Below, one piece after another: positions 16,317 to 26,156 of a stretch of DNA of 64,000 nt. The DNA comes from PoT sp049331405 (GTDB lineage Bacteria > Planctomycetota > Planctomycetia > Isosphaerales > Isosphaeraceae): positions 62,001-126,000 of the forward strand of contig NZ_CP186276.1 in assembly GCF_049331405.1 (NCBI RefSeq). Reading direction: 5' to 3'. A model generated the notes under the pieces. That model made no database searches, was not told the origin of the DNA, and saw only the letters and a program-made list of their open reading frames with translations. The position numbers were made by a program, and so were the translations under genes. Position 1 is the stretch's first letter. Every line of letters starts with the position of its first letter.

Positions 16317-19105
16317 CCGAAGGGCACCTCACCTCGCCCGCCCCCGGGAGGCCCGCCCCGGAGCCGGCGGCCCGCCTGGTCGACGTCGAACTCCGCTATG
16401 GGAAGGCCCTCGCGCTCGATGGGATCACCCTCGACTTGCCGGCCGGCTGCATGGTCGGTCTGATCGGCCCTGACGGCGTGGGCAAGTCCAGCCTGCTGTC
16501 GCTGATCGCCGGGGCCCGGCGGGTGCAGCGAGGGTCGGTCCTGGTCTTCGGCGGCGACATGGCAGACCCGGCGTTCCGCCGGGAGTTCTGCCCACGGATC
16601 GCGTACATGCCGCAGGGCCTGGGCAAGAACCTGTATCCGACGCTGTCGGCCTTCGAGAACGCCGACTTCTTCGGCCGCCTGTTCGGCCAGGGCCGCGCCG
16701 AACGGCGGAGTCGCATCGCCCGCCTCCTGGAGAGCACCGGCATGGCGCCCTTCGCCGGCCGGCCCGCCGGCAAGCTCTCCGGCGGCATGAAGCAGAAGCT
16801 GAGCCTCTGCTGCGCCCTCATCCACGACCCCGACCTGTTGATCCTCGACGAGCCGACCACCGGCGTCGACCCGCTGTCTCGGCGCCAGTTCTGGGAGCTG
16901 ATCGACCGCATCCGCGCCGACCGTCCCGGCATGAGCGTCCTGGTGGCGACGGCCTACATCGAGGAGGCCGCGCGATTCGACCGGCTGGTGGCGATGGACG
17001 CCGGGCGTGTGCTCGCCGAGGGGGCGCCGGGCGAGTTGCTGGAGCGGACCGGCAGGGCATCGCTGGAGGAGGCCTTCATCGCCCTCCTGCCGGAGGAGAA
17101 GCGCCGAGGCCACAGGCGAGTGGATACGCCCCCTCGCGCCTCGGGCTCCGCCCCGGTGGCCATCGAGGCGCGGGACCTGACCCGGCGCTTCGGCGATTTC
17201 GTCGCCGTCGATCACGTGAGCTTCCGGATCGAGCGGGGCGAGATCTTCGGCTTCCTCGGCTCTAACGGCTGCGGCAAGACGACGACCATGAAGATGCTGA
17301 CGGGACTCTTGCCGGCGAGCGAGGGACAGGCCTGGCTGTTCGGCCGCGAGGTCGATGCCCAGGACCTCGCGACCCGGCGGCGGGTGGGCTACATGTCGCA
17401 GGCCTTCTCGCTGTACAGCGAGCTGACGGTCCGGCAGAACCTGGTCCTCCACGCGCGGCTGTTCGGGGTCCCCGGCGCGGAGATCCCCGGCCGTGTGGAA
17501 GGCGCCGTCGACCGCTTCGGCCTGGAGGATGTCCTCGACGCACTGCCCGACTCGCTCCCGCTGGGGCGGCGCCAGCGGCTGTCGCTGGCGGTGGCCCTCA
17601 TCCACCGGCCCGAGCTGCTGATCCTCGACGAACCGACGTCGGGGGTGGACCCGGTGGCCCGGGACTCCTTCTGGCAGCTCCTGATCGAACTCTCCCGCCG
17701 CGACGAGGTCACCATCTTCATCTCCACCCACTTCATGAACGAGGCCGAGCGATGCGACCGCATCTCCCTGATGCACGCCGGCCGGGTGCTGGCCAGCGAC
17801 ACGCCGGCCGCGCTGACGAAGGATCGAGGCGCGGACACGCTGGAAGAGGCCTTCATCGGCTACCTGGAGGAGGCGGCATCCATGGGCCAGGCCGCCGTGC
17901 CGGCGCCCTTGACGCGGCCTGACGAGCCGGCCAGGGGCGTGCGGGTCGAGCCGGGCAGGGGCCTTCCGGGCGCCTGGTTCAGCCCCAGGCGCCTGCTGAG
18001 CTATGCCCGCCGCGAGGCGCTGGAACTGAGCCGCGACCCGATCCGCCTGACGATGGCGCTGCTCGGCAGCCTGATCCTGATGATCGTCCTGGGGTACGGC
18101 GTCACCATGGATGTGGAGCACCTAACCTTCGCCGTACTGGACCGCGACCGGACGGCCGTCAGTCGCGAATATCTGTTCAATATTACGGGATCGCAGCGCT
18201 ACTTCGTCGAGCGGGCCCCCATCTCCGACTATGAGGATCTCGACCGGCGAATGCGATCGGGAGAGTTGAGCATGGCCGTCGAGGTCCCTCCCGATTTCGG
18301 GCGAGATCTCGAGCGCGGCCGGCCGGTGCAGGTCGGGGTCTGGATCGACGGCGCCATGCCGCAGCGTGCCGAGACGATCCGCGGCTACATGCAGGGCATG
18401 CACGCCCTCTGGCTGGCCGACGTGGCCCGGCATCGCCTCGGCCGGCGCCACCTGGTCGGCCCCGCCACGATCGAGTCTCGCTATCGCTACAATCCCGACG
18501 TCAAGAGCCTGGTGGCGATGGTGCCGGCGATGATGCCGCTCGTGCTGCTGCTCATCCTGGCCATCCTGGCCACTCTCTCGGTGGTCCGCGAGAAGGAGCT
18601 CGGCTCGATCATCAACTTCTACGTCACGCCGACGACGCGCCTGGAATTCCTCCTCGGCAAGCAGCTCCCCTACATCGCCCTGGGGATGATCAATTTCCTC
18701 CTGCTCACCGCGCTCTCGGTGACCCTCTTCCGGGTGCCGCTGAAGGGCAGCTTCGCGGCCGAGGCCGCCGGCGCGCTGCTCTACGTCGCCTGCGCAACCG
18801 GGATGGGACTGCTCCTCTCGACTTTCACGCGAAGTCAGGTGGCGGCGATCTTCGCCACGGCGGTCCTCACGCTCCTCCCCGCGATGCATTTCTCCGGCCT
18901 CATCGATCCGGTCTCCTCGCTGGAGGGGGCCGGTGCGCTGATCGGGCATGTCTTCCCGACCACGCATTTTCTCGCGATCTCACGCGGCACCTTCTCGAAG
19001 GCACTCGGCTTCGCCGACCTCTACCGCTCCTACGCACCTTTGCTGATCACCTACCTGGTGCTGCTCGGCTTGAGCCTCGCGCTGCTGAACAAACAGGAGA
19101 CCTGA
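16313..19105 (+). CDS. rbbA: RbbA/YhiH-like fusion: two ABC ATPase domains plus ABC-2 permease
   Basis: 930 aa from the ATG at 16313, which overlaps the adaptor stop. An in-frame ATG at 16280 is less likely. ABC domain 1 (about 20-235) has Walker A GPDGVGKSS, signature LSGGMKQKLS and Walker B LLILDEPTTGVDP. ABC domain 2 (about 285-500) has Walker A GSNGCGKTT, a degenerate signature LPLGRRQRLSLAVALIHRPE and Walker B LLILDEPTSGVDP. The degenerate second signature is, to my recollection, also typical of E. coli RbbA. From about 570 an ABC-2 membrane domain follows, with one helix, a long external loop and five more helices. In E. coli this protein is ribosome-associated, but the operon points to export. 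The substrate is not known. Confidence 0.88.
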   Translation: MTEGHLTSPAPGRPAPEPAARLVDVELRYGKALALDGITLDLPAGCMVGLIGPDGVGKSSLLSLIAGARRVQRGSVLVFGGDMADPAFRREFCPRIAYMPQGLGKNLYPTLSAFENADFFGRLFGQGRAERRSRIARLLESTGMAPFAGRPAGKLSGGMKQKLSLCCALIHDPDLLILDEPTTGVDPLSRRQFWELIDRIRADRPGMSVLVATAYIEEAARFDRLVAMDAGRVLAEGAPGELLERTGRASLEEAFIALLPEEKRRGHRRVDTPPRASGSAPVAIEARDLTRRFGDFVAVDHVSFRIERGEIFGFLGSNGCGKTTTMKMLTGLLPASEGQAWLFGREVDAQDLATRRRVGYMSQAFSLYSELTVRQNLVLHARLFGVPGAEIPGRVEGAVDRFGLEDVLDALPDSLPLGRRQRLSLAVALIHRPELLILDEPTSGVDPVARDSFWQLLIELSRRDEVTIFISTHFMNEAERCDRISLMHAGRVLASDTPAALTKDRGADTLEEAFIGYLEEAASMGQAAVPAPLTRPDEPARGVRVEPGRGLPGAWFSPRRLLSYARREALELSRDPIRLTMALLGSLILMIVLGYGVTMDVEHLTFAVLDRDRTAVSREYLFNITGSQRYFVERAPISDYEDLDRRMRSGELSMAVEVPPDFGRDLERGRPVQVGVWIDGAMPQRAETIRGYMQGMHALWLADVARHRLGRRHLVGPATIESRYRYNPDVKSLVAMVPAMMPLVLLLILAILATLSVVREKELGSIINFYVTPTTRLEFLLGKQLPYIALGMINFLLLTALSVTLFRVPLKGSFAAEAAGALLYVACATGMGLLLSTFTRSQVAAIFATAVLTLLPAMHFSGLIDPVSSLEGAGALIGHVFPTTHFLAISRGTFSKALGFADLYRSYAPLLITYLVLLGLSLALLNKQET

Positions 19106-19108
19106 GCC

Positions 19109-20230
19109 ATGCGACCGGATCATATCCTGCACCTGGGGGTCAAGGAGCTGTGGAGCCTGGCTCGTGACCGGATCATGCTGGTCTTGATCCTCTTTTCGTT
19201 CACGGTGTCCATCTATTCGGCCTCGACCGCGGTGCCGGAGACGCTCCACAAGGCGCCCATCGCCATCGTGGACGAGGACCAGTCTCCCCTGTCGCAACGG
19301 ATCGCCGGCGCCTTCTATCCGCCGCGTTTCCTGCCGCCGAAGATGGTGACGCGAGACGAGATGGATGCCCGGATGGACGCCGGGCTGGACACCTTCTCCC
19401 TCGACATCCCCCCCGACTTCCAGCGCGACGTGCTGGCCGGCCGCTCGCCCGTGATCCAGCTCAACGTCGATGCAACCCGCGTGGGCCAGGCCTTCAGCGG
19501 GAACGGCTACGTGCAGGAGATCGTGGACGGTGAGGTGCGGGCGTTCGTCGGGCGCTATCGGGCCGACGCCAGGCCGCCGGTGGACCTGGCGATCCGTGTG
19601 CGGTTCAACCCCAACCTGACCCAATCCTGGTTCCTCGCCGTGATGAGGCTGACCGAGCAGGTCACCATGCTGGCGATGATCCTCACCGGCGCCGCTCTGA
19701 TCCGCGAGCGCGAGCGAGGCACGATCGAGCACCTGCTGGTCATGCCGGTGACGCCGTTCGAGATCATGACGAGCAAGGTGTGGTCGATGGGCCTGGTGGT
19801 CCTCATCGCTTGCGCCCTCTCCCTCGCCTTCGTCGTGCGCGGCCTGCTGTCGGTGCCGATTCAAGGTTCGATATCCCTGTTCCTGTGCAGCGCCGCGATC
19901 GACCTGTTCGCCGTCACGTCTCTGGGGATCCTGCTGGCGACCTTCGCCCGGTCGATGCCTCAGTTCGCGTTGCTGATGATCCTGGTCCTGTTGCCCCTGA
20001 ACGCCCTCTCCGGCGGCCTGACCCCGCGCGAGAGCATGCCCGAGTGGATCCAGGTCGTGATGCTCGGGGCGCCGACGACCCATTTCGTCATCCTCGCCCA
20101 GGGAATCCTGTTCCGCGGGGCCGGCATCGACGTGGTCTGGCGGCCATTCCTCGCGCTGACGTTGATCGGCATCACGCTCTTCGCCGCCGCCCTCGCGCGC
20201 TTCCGCAGGACGATCGGCACGATGGCATAG
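19109..20230 (+). CDS. ABC-2 type permease, YhhJ-like
   Basis: 373 aa, starting three bases after the rbbA-like stop. It has an ABC2_membrane_3 layout: an N-terminal helix (IMLVLILFSFTVSIYSASTA), a large external domain (PIAIVDEDQSPLSQRIAGAF and FSLDIPPDFQRDVLAGRSP) and five C-terminal helices with RERERGTIEHLLVMPVTPFE between them. It completes the exporter with the C-terminal permease half of the preceding fusion. No terminator was seen in the 214 bp downstream. Confidence 0.88.
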   Translation: MRPDHILHLGVKELWSLARDRIMLVLILFSFTVSIYSASTAVPETLHKAPIAIVDEDQSPLSQRIAGAFYPPRFLPPKMVTRDEMDARMDAGLDTFSLDIPPDFQRDVLAGRSPVIQLNVDATRVGQAFSGNGYVQEIVDGEVRAFVGRYRADARPPVDLAIRVRFNPNLTQSWFLAVMRLTEQVTMLAMILTGAALIRERERGTIEHLLVMPVTPFEIMTSKVWSMGLVVLIACALSLAFVVRGLLSVPIQGSISLFLCSAAIDLFAVTSLGILLATFARSMPQFALLMILVLLPLNALSGGLTPRESMPEWIQVVMLGAPTTHFVILAQGILFRGAGIDVVWRPFLALTLIGITLFAAALARFRRTIGTMA

Positions 20231-20444
20231 ATAGCCGTATCCCTCTGCTCGTCGCCCGGCGACGAAGTCGGGAGGATTCCGATCATCGGGGCAGGGGGGC
20301 CCGTTGGCCCCGCGAACTCGGCCTAGGCTGGCGACCTTAAGATGGCGAACTCGCCGCGTGTTCTTGTGGCGATCGCGGGCCCTCTCGCGGTAAGCTACGG
20401 CCTAACCACCGATGGATGTGACACTCGAAGGCCGGCGTGGAAAT

Positions 20445-21845
20445 ATGGCAAACGAAGTGATTGATTCGAACGACAACATCCGCTTCGCCGAAGGCGACGG
20501 GGGCGAGGCGCCCGGGGCTTCTCATCGGTTCATCGGCCGGGTCGGGGTCGACGAGTTGAACCGCATCCTGAACGTCGAGAGCAAGCCGTTCAGCAAGAGC
20601 TCCAATCCGCCGGCGGCGTACGTCGTGCCCGGCTATCAGCAGGCGACGTACGAGGTGAATCTCTACAAAATCACATATCAGTCGGTCATCCCGGAGCTCG
20701 GCAATCGGCCGACGACCGCCACGGGCCTGGTCGCGATCCCCGTCCCGACGGCCGAGGAATCCGCGGCCCCCGGCCCGATCTCCAGGCCCCTGGTGTCCTA
20801 CCAGCACGGGACGGTCTACGGCCTGCATGAGGTCCCTTCCTATTCGTTCACGCTCGACAAGGCCGGGGCGGCCTACGGCGACTCCTACGAGACGCGCCTC
20901 GCCGTGGCGCAGTTCGCCGGGCAGGGCTACGTCGTCATCGCGGCCGACTACTTCGGCATGGGGGACTCGACGGAGAAGGATGCCTACGCGGTCAAGGCCA
21001 GCGAGCAGCAGGCCTGCCTCGACCTGCTCAAGCAATCCGCCCCCGTGATCCGGGCCTCGAACGTGAAGGTCACCGACCTGCTCCTCTCCGGCTGGTCTCA
21101 GGGGGGCCTGGTGACGATGGCCTTCTTGCAGAAGCTCGAGCAGGAGGGGATCAAGGTCGCCGGGGCCTCGACGGCCTCCGCCCCCTCCGACGTGCTCGCG
21201 GCGACGACCGCCTTGCTCTTCAACCGGCGAGGCCCGTCCTCCCCCACGCCCGACGCCGTCTGGATGAACACCATCTTCATCATCGCGGCGTTCTCTTACG
21301 AGAATTACTACGCGAAGCCGGGGATGGCCTCCGGCTTCTTCGTCCCGCAGCATTACGAGGCCGCACGCCGGATCTACGCGAGGGACTACGATCGCCTGGG
21401 CTTCGACGCCGGCAACGGCGACCTGCTGGTCTACCCGTCCAAGGACGACCCGAACCCGATGAAGGTCCCGTCCGACCTGACGAAGCTGATCCGACCCGAA
21501 TACTTCTCGCCGGATGCGACGTCGAGGGCCGACCCGCAGTACTATCCTTTTTCTCAGTTCGCCCAGCTCCTGAAGGACGCGAGCGCCTATCAATGGGTCA
21601 TCAAGACCCCGGTGCTCCTGAATTACGGCACCCACGACGAGGCCTTCGCGCCGGCCGTCGCGCTGATCCCCTATCAGTATCAGCAGGCGATCAATCGCAA
21701 CAACCCGATCATCCCCGTCGCCGTGACGAACGGGAATCACCGCGGCACGTTCCTCACCGCCGTGGATCGCCAGCGGTACTGGTTCAACCGCCTGCTCGGC
21801 CGAGACCCAGGCCCGAAGCCCGATGGCCTGCCCGAGGCCCTCTGA
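20445..21845 (+). CDS. Alpha/beta-hydrolase (secretory lipase/esterase-like)
   Basis: 466 aa from the ATG at 20445 (MANEVIDSNDNIRFAEGDGG). An in-frame ATG at 20412 has a weaker context. The nucleophile elbow is LLLSGWSQGGLVTMAF, with Ser between Trp and Gln. A likely acid is in LLNYGTHDEAFAPAVAL and the catalytic His in VTNGNHRGTFLTAVDR. Other family marks are LVSYQHGTVYGLHEVPSYSF and VVIAADYFGMGDS. There is no clear signal peptide. It stands alone between the exporter operon and the kinase. The ester or peptide substrate cannot be told from sequence. Confidence 0.82.
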   Translation: MANEVIDSNDNIRFAEGDGGEAPGASHRFIGRVGVDELNRILNVESKPFSKSSNPPAAYVVPGYQQATYEVNLYKITYQSVIPELGNRPTTATGLVAIPVPTAEESAAPGPISRPLVSYQHGTVYGLHEVPSYSFTLDKAGAAYGDSYETRLAVAQFAGQGYVVIAADYFGMGDSTEKDAYAVKASEQQACLDLLKQSAPVIRASNVKVTDLLLSGWSQGGLVTMAFLQKLEQEGIKVAGASTASAPSDVLAATTALLFNRRGPSSPTPDAVWMNTIFIIAAFSYENYYAKPGMASGFFVPQHYEAARRIYARDYDRLGFDAGNGDLLVYPSKDDPNPMKVPSDLTKLIRPEYFSPDATSRADPQYYPFSQFAQLLKDASAYQWVIKTPVLLNYGTHDEAFAPAVALIPYQYQQAINRNNPIIPVAVTNGNHRGTFLTAVDRQRYWFNRLLGRDPGPKPDGLPEAL

Positions 21846-22077
21846 CACGACCTCCGGGATCGGGAGTCGTCGCCCTCCTGGGTGAGGCTCCCGATGACGC
21901 GATCGCTCGGCATCATGGCCGGAAGAAGGCGACGCGCCCGAACATATTGGCCACTCCCGACGTAATAACGCAGAGGAATCTCCGATCCAGTCGTGGGTTG
22001 CGCCGACAAGGCCTTTGAGAGATTATCGGACGTTACGCCGGCCGATTGCCCTTCCGTTCGATGCCGTTCGTGCGAAG

Positions 22078-23970
22078 ATGATCATGGGTCGAGTCGCATC
22101 AACCCCGACCGACGCCGCGCCGACCGACGTCGGGCCATCAACCGAGGGCCTGGACGCGGCCGAACGTTGCACGCCTCGACTGCCCGCAGAGAGGATGTCC
22201 CAATTGGAACGCGAAGCCAGACCATCCGGGCATGACGCGACCGCCTCGCCGACCGCAAGTTCGTCGGCAGGGCAGGCCCTGCCTTCGCCCCATGGTGCGG
22301 GACGAGATGCCGACGAAGCCGAGGAAGAGCTGAATCGACTCCGCTTCGAACATCAGAGAGTGGCGGAGGAGCTCGAGGCCTATCACGAGGAGCTCCGGGT
22401 CGCCAACGAGGAACTGGCCAGGGTCAACTCCCGGCTCCGCGAGAAGGTCGAGGAGCTCCAGGCGGCCAACAGCGACCTGGCGTGCCTGCTGGCGAGCACC
22501 GACATCGCCGTGCTCTTCCTCGACACCGGCTTCCGGATCCGCTGGTTCACCCCGGCCGTGCGCGACCTGATGGGCCTGATCCCGGGCGACATCGGCCGGC
22601 CTCTGGCCGCCATGGCCCGCCGGTTCGACGACCCCCACCTCGACGACGACGCCCGCGCCGTGCTCGAGCGGCTCGCGACGATCGAGTGCGAGGTCGACTG
22701 CGCCAACGGTCGGCATTACCTCCGCCGGATCACCCCCTACCGGACGACGAAGGACCGGGTCGAGGGGGTCGTCATCACCTTCGTCGACATCTCCGCCCGC
22801 AGGCGGGCCGAGGCGATCCTGCGGGGGAGCGAGGAGCGGCTGCGGCTCGCCCTGGACGTCGGCGAGATGGCCGCATGGGACTGGGACATCCGGGGCGGCG
22901 TCATCGTCTGGAACGACAGGCATTTCCCCATGCTCGGGTACGAGGTCGGCCAGGTCGAGCCCAGCTACGAGGCCTGGGCCGAGCGGATCCACCCCGAGGA
23001 CCGCCCCGGGACCGAGGCCGCCCTGGTCGCGTCGCGCGAGGCGCGTACCCCGTACCGCCACGACTTCCGGTCGCTCCTGCCCGACGGCTCGACCCGTTGG
23101 CTCTCGGCCCTGGGCCATCACTTCTACGACGAGCGGGGCGTCGCCGTCCGGATGGTCGGGGTGATGCGCGACGTCACCGAGCGGAAGCGGATGGAGGACG
23201 AGCTGCGGAGCTCCCGCGACGACCTGGAAACCCGAGTGGCCGTGCGCACAGAGGAGCTCACCAAGGCCAATGAGGCGAGGGCGGCCCTGCTGAGGCGGCT
23301 CGTCACCGCCCAGGAGGACGAGCGACGGCGCGTCTCCCGCGAGCTGCACGACGGCCTCGGCCAGGAGCTGACCGGCCTGGGCCTCCTCCTGAAGTCGGCC
23401 GAGGCCGCCTTCCCGGAGGGCGACCCGGGGCGGGACCTCCTGCTCAAGGCCGCGGCGGCCGTCGTGCGGATCAGCCGCGAGTCGCACAACCTGGCGATCG
23501 AGCTCAGGCCCACGGCCCTCGACGACATCGGCCTGATCCCGGCCCTGTCGACCTACGTGCGCCAGTGGTCCGAGCTGAGCGGGGTGCTCGCCGGGTTCCG
23601 GTCGCAGGGGCTCTCCGAGGCCCGGCTGCCTTCGGCGCTGGAGTCGACGATCTACCGCCTGGTGCAGGAGGCCCTCCACAACGTCGCGAAGCACGCCGGA
23701 TGCGACAGGGTCGACGTCGTGATGATGCGGCGGGGCGGCGTGCTCACCGTCGTGATCGACGACGACGGGCGCGGGTTCGATCCGGAGTCCATCGTGGGGA
23801 ACTACGACCGACGGAACCTCGGCCTGCTCGGGATGCGCGAGCGCATCGGCCTGGTGGGCGGGACCCTGACCGTCGAGTCGGGCGAGGGCAAGGGGACATT
23901 CGTGCGGGCGATCATACCGCTGCACGAGCACGGCGAGGGCCCCGCCCCTCCGCCCGAGTTCAGGCCTTGA
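22078..23970 (+). CDS. PAS-domain sensor histidine kinase (HisKA_3 type)
   Basis: 630 aa from the ATG at 22078. Starts at 22084 and 22195 are also possible, and the N-terminal 80 residues are low complexity. A coiled coil (FEHQRVAEELEAYHEELRVA) leads into a PAS_10 domain (LLASTDIAVLFLDTGFRIRW, LMGLIPGDIGRPL) of the kind found in CheB-CheR-PAS hybrid proteins. A PAS_3 domain with PAC follows (DWDIRGGVIVWNDRHFPMLG). HisKA_3 carries the phospho-acceptor His424 in RRVSRELHDGLGQELTGLGL, and HATPase_c has HNVAKHAGCDRV, DDDGRGFDP and NLGLLGMRERIGLVGG. There is no membrane segment, so it is cytoplasmic. It converges tail to tail with a CheB gene only 6 bp away. No response regulator is in the window. 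Confidence 0.88.
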   Translation: MIMGRVASTPTDAAPTDVGPSTEGLDAAERCTPRLPAERMSQLEREARPSGHDATASPTASSSAGQALPSPHGAGRDADEAEEELNRLRFEHQRVAEELEAYHEELRVANEELARVNSRLREKVEELQAANSDLACLLASTDIAVLFLDTGFRIRWFTPAVRDLMGLIPGDIGRPLAAMARRFDDPHLDDDARAVLERLATIECEVDCANGRHYLRRITPYRTTKDRVEGVVITFVDISARRRAEAILRGSEERLRLALDVGEMAAWDWDIRGGVIVWNDRHFPMLGYEVGQVEPSYEAWAERIHPEDRPGTEAALVASREARTPYRHDFRSLLPDGSTRWLSALGHHFYDERGVAVRMVGVMRDVTERKRMEDELRSSRDDLETRVAVRTEELTKANEARAALLRRLVTAQEDERRRVSRELHDGLGQELTGLGLLLKSAEAAFPEGDPGRDLLLKAAAAVVRISRESHNLAIELRPTALDDIGLIPALSTYVRQWSELSGVLAGFRSQGLSEARLPSALESTIYRLVQEALHNVAKHAGCDRVDVVMMRRGGVLTVVIDDDGRGFDPESIVGNYDRRNLGLLGMRERIGLVGGTLTVESGEGKGTFVRAIIPLHEHGEGPAPPPEFRP

Positions 23971-23976
23971 TGCCCT

Positions 23977-24993
23977 TCAAGTCCAGGAGGCCTTCTCCCC
24001 GCCGGGGGCATCATGGTTCATCACCGCCCGCCTCACCAACTCGCCCCGCCTCCGGGCCTCGGCCCCCTTCCGGTCGAATAGCGCGGCGACGTCGGCCTGC
24101 CCGGCCTCGCGGGCGTGGGACGCGATGTGCTCCATCAGCAGCGCATTCTCCTGCACCTGGCGGACGGCATTCCACAACGACCTCTCGACCGCCTCGTCCA
24201 TCTCCGCCAGGAGCGAGTCGGCCGTGTAGGCATGGCCGTTGTTGCACCGGAATCGCGCCCCGCCGCCGGCCCTGAGCCGCACCAGGACGTTGTGGCACTC
24301 CGGGCAGGTCACCAGCGAAGGGTCGCCGAGCCCCAGGACGCCCAGGCCCAGGGCCTTATCCCCCATGGCGATCTTGGTCTCGACCTCGAGCTCGGCGGGC
24401 GCGGGGAACTCGCCCGCGGCGACGACCGGGGCGGACGCCAGCTCGACCAGGGTCGGGGCGATGTCGGCGGCCCGGAGCCGGTAGTCGACGCTCACCTGGC
24501 GCATGGCATTCTCGATCATCGGGCGGGCGAATGCCTCGTCCGGGTCCTGGACGATGGCGACGCCGCCGCGGGCCTTGATCGCCCAGAGCCCGGCGGCCCC
24601 GTCGTCGAGCCAGCCGGAGAGCACGACCCCGACGACCCTCGGCCCGTAGGCCAGGGCCGCCGAGCGGAAGAGCGGGTCGAGCGCGGGGCGGAAGCGATTC
24701 TCCTTCGGGCCCCGGGTGACCCGCACCCGCCCGGGCTCGAGCATCAGGTGGTGGTCGGGAGGCGCGACGTAGATGCGCCCCGGCGTCACCGGCTCGCCGT
24801 CCCGGGCATGGGCCGTCGGGAGCTTCCCCCTGCTACCCAGGACCTCCGGCAGCAGCCCCTGGCCGTAAGGCGAGCTGTGGAGCACGAAGAAGAGCGCCGC
24901 CGGGAACTCGGCCGGCATCCCGTACGCGATGGCCCTCATCGCGTCCAGGCTCCCCGCCGAGCCCCCGATGACGATGATGTCGTGACCGGCCAT
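23977..24993 (-). CDS. CheB-type methylesterase with C-terminal zinc ribbon
   Basis: 338 aa, ATG 24993 with GGAGG upstream. The CheB catalytic domain spans about 1-190: Ser12 in VIGGSAGSLDAMRAI, His39 in FVLHSSPYGQG, and the Asp in VVLSGWLDDGAAGLW. There is no receiver domain. The C-terminal part has a CPECHNVLVRL...FRCNNGHAYT ribbon (Cys-x2-Cys, then Cys-x3-His) and a helical tail. Stand-alone CheB proteins of this kind pair with CheR and PAS kinases in chemosensory-like signalling. The partner kinase is the convergent gene, and no cheR is visible. Confidence 0.87.
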   Translation of the reverse strand: MAGHDIIVIGGSAGSLDAMRAIAYGMPAEFPAALFFVLHSSPYGQGLLPEVLGSRGKLPTAHARDGEPVTPGRIYVAPPDHHLMLEPGRVRVTRGPKENRFRPALDPLFRSAALAYGPRVVGVVLSGWLDDGAAGLWAIKARGGVAIVQDPDEAFARPMIENAMRQVSVDYRLRAADIAPTLVELASAPVVAAGEFPAPAELEVETKIAMGDKALGLGVLGLGDPSLVTCPECHNVLVRLRAGGGARFRCNNGHAYTADSLLAEMDEAVERSLWNAVRQVQENALLMEHIASHAREAGQADVAALFDRKGAEARRRGELVRRAVMNHDAPGGEKASWT

Positions 24994-25177
24994 CCATCCT
25001 CCATCTCGCCGAGATCGGTCGAGGTTCGTGTGCTCTCCGGACGCGTCTCCGACGACATCGGTCCCGCGGTAGGGTCATATCAAAATGGTCCAGGGCCCGC
25101 GACGACCGCCCCTCGGACCGTCGTCGCCCCCCTCCTTGCGACCCGCGAGCGGCAGGCCGCTCGCGGGGAAGGGGGCG

Positions 25178-25975
25178 TCACTTCGCCGTCGGCTTGTCGC
25201 CGGACGGCTCCTCGATGTTCGCCGGGGAGAAGTGGAACTCGAAGACGGGTTGGTCGATGTTGAGCGTCCGCAGCAGGTGCTCGCGCTCGCTCCCAGGCAG
25301 GTCCTTCATCGCCTTGATGTCCCTGGCGATCTGCTCACGAGTCCCGTAGAAGTCGTGGTGCCGCCCGCCGCCGCCCTGGCCTCGGTATTCGATCTCGGCC
25401 CGCCAGGTGTCCCCCTTCTCGCGCGACAGCCGGATGGCGTCGAAGCTGTCCCAGGCCGACTCGTCGTCGGACACGCTGTAGTCTCGGAGCGCCCTCCGGA
25501 ACGTCCCGTCCGGGCCGAATCGGAAGACATGCCGGCCGAAGCCCGGTTGACGGGCCGCGTCGTCCTCGCCCAGGATGAGCCTGCAGGACCCGGGCCTGCC
25601 GCCCCGGATGTATCCGATGGCCACCTCCGTCCCCGGCTTGCGGGCGCGCATCAGGCCGATGAGCGACTCCGGCGTGGTGAGCCTCTCGTCCCCGCAGCTC
25701 ATCAGGATGTCGTAAGGCTTCAGCCCCGCGGCCTCGGCGGGCGATCCCGCGAGGACCTGGTGGACGAGCAGGCCTTGCCCCTCCGGCAAGACGCCGGGGA
25801 GTTGCTTGTGCAGCACCTCGGGGGCGGACTCGATGAGCACCCCGATATAGGAGTTCCAATCTCCTCCCCGGGCACGATGCTCGGCCGGCGGATGGGCCTT
25901 TGGCGAGGCTTCCCCCGCGATGCAAGGTGCGAAAGCCAGGCCGATCAGCGGCAAAGTCAGCAGAAGGCGTCTCAT
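25178..25975 (-). CDS. Secreted PDZ-domain protein
   Basis: 265 aa from the ATG at 25975, chosen because it gives a clean signal peptide (MRRLLLTLPLIGLAFAPCIA) and has AGGAG about 9 bp upstream. A PDZ domain lies at about 65-125 (LLVHQVLAGSPAEAAGLKPY, PESLIGLMRARKPGTEVAIG). No protease domain is present. The rest (RRALRDYSVSDDESAWDSFD) is unassigned. Similar secreted PDZ-only proteins are frequent in planctomycetes. It probably acts as a periplasmic binding module. Confidence 0.78.
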   Translation of the reverse strand: MRRLLLTLPLIGLAFAPCIAGEASPKAHPPAEHRARGGDWNSYIGVLIESAPEVLHKQLPGVLPEGQGLLVHQVLAGSPAEAAGLKPYDILMSCGDERLTTPESLIGLMRARKPGTEVAIGYIRGGRPGSCRLILGEDDAARQPGFGRHVFRFGPDGTFRRALRDYSVSDDESAWDSFDAIRLSREKGDTWRAEIEYRGQGGGGRHHDFYGTREQIARDIKAMKDLPGSEREHLLRTLNIDQPVFEFHFSPANIEEPSGDKPTAK

Positions 25976-26116
25976 GGATGCGGCTCCTGACATCGGTCGA
26001 TCCGCAGCGGGATCGACGACCACTCGAGCGAACCGGCGGCGGAGTCGACGGATCGAGGGAGGTCGGGTCACACCCCGGGCCTTCTCAACGCGCCGGCCTT
26101 CCGCGTCGTAAGAATC

Positions 26117-26156
26117 AAAAAAGCCTCGTCCCGCAGCTCCTTCCGCGGGACGAGGC
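26117..26156 (-). terminator. Strong minus-strand terminator with no assigned gene upstream
   Basis: Perfect 12-bp arms at 26123-26134 and 26145-26156 enclose a 10-base loop. On the minus strand the hairpin is followed by six T (26122-26117). It would end a minus transcript coming from the right, where no clear gene is seen. The PDZ gene starts 142 bp further on. Confidence 0.75.
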
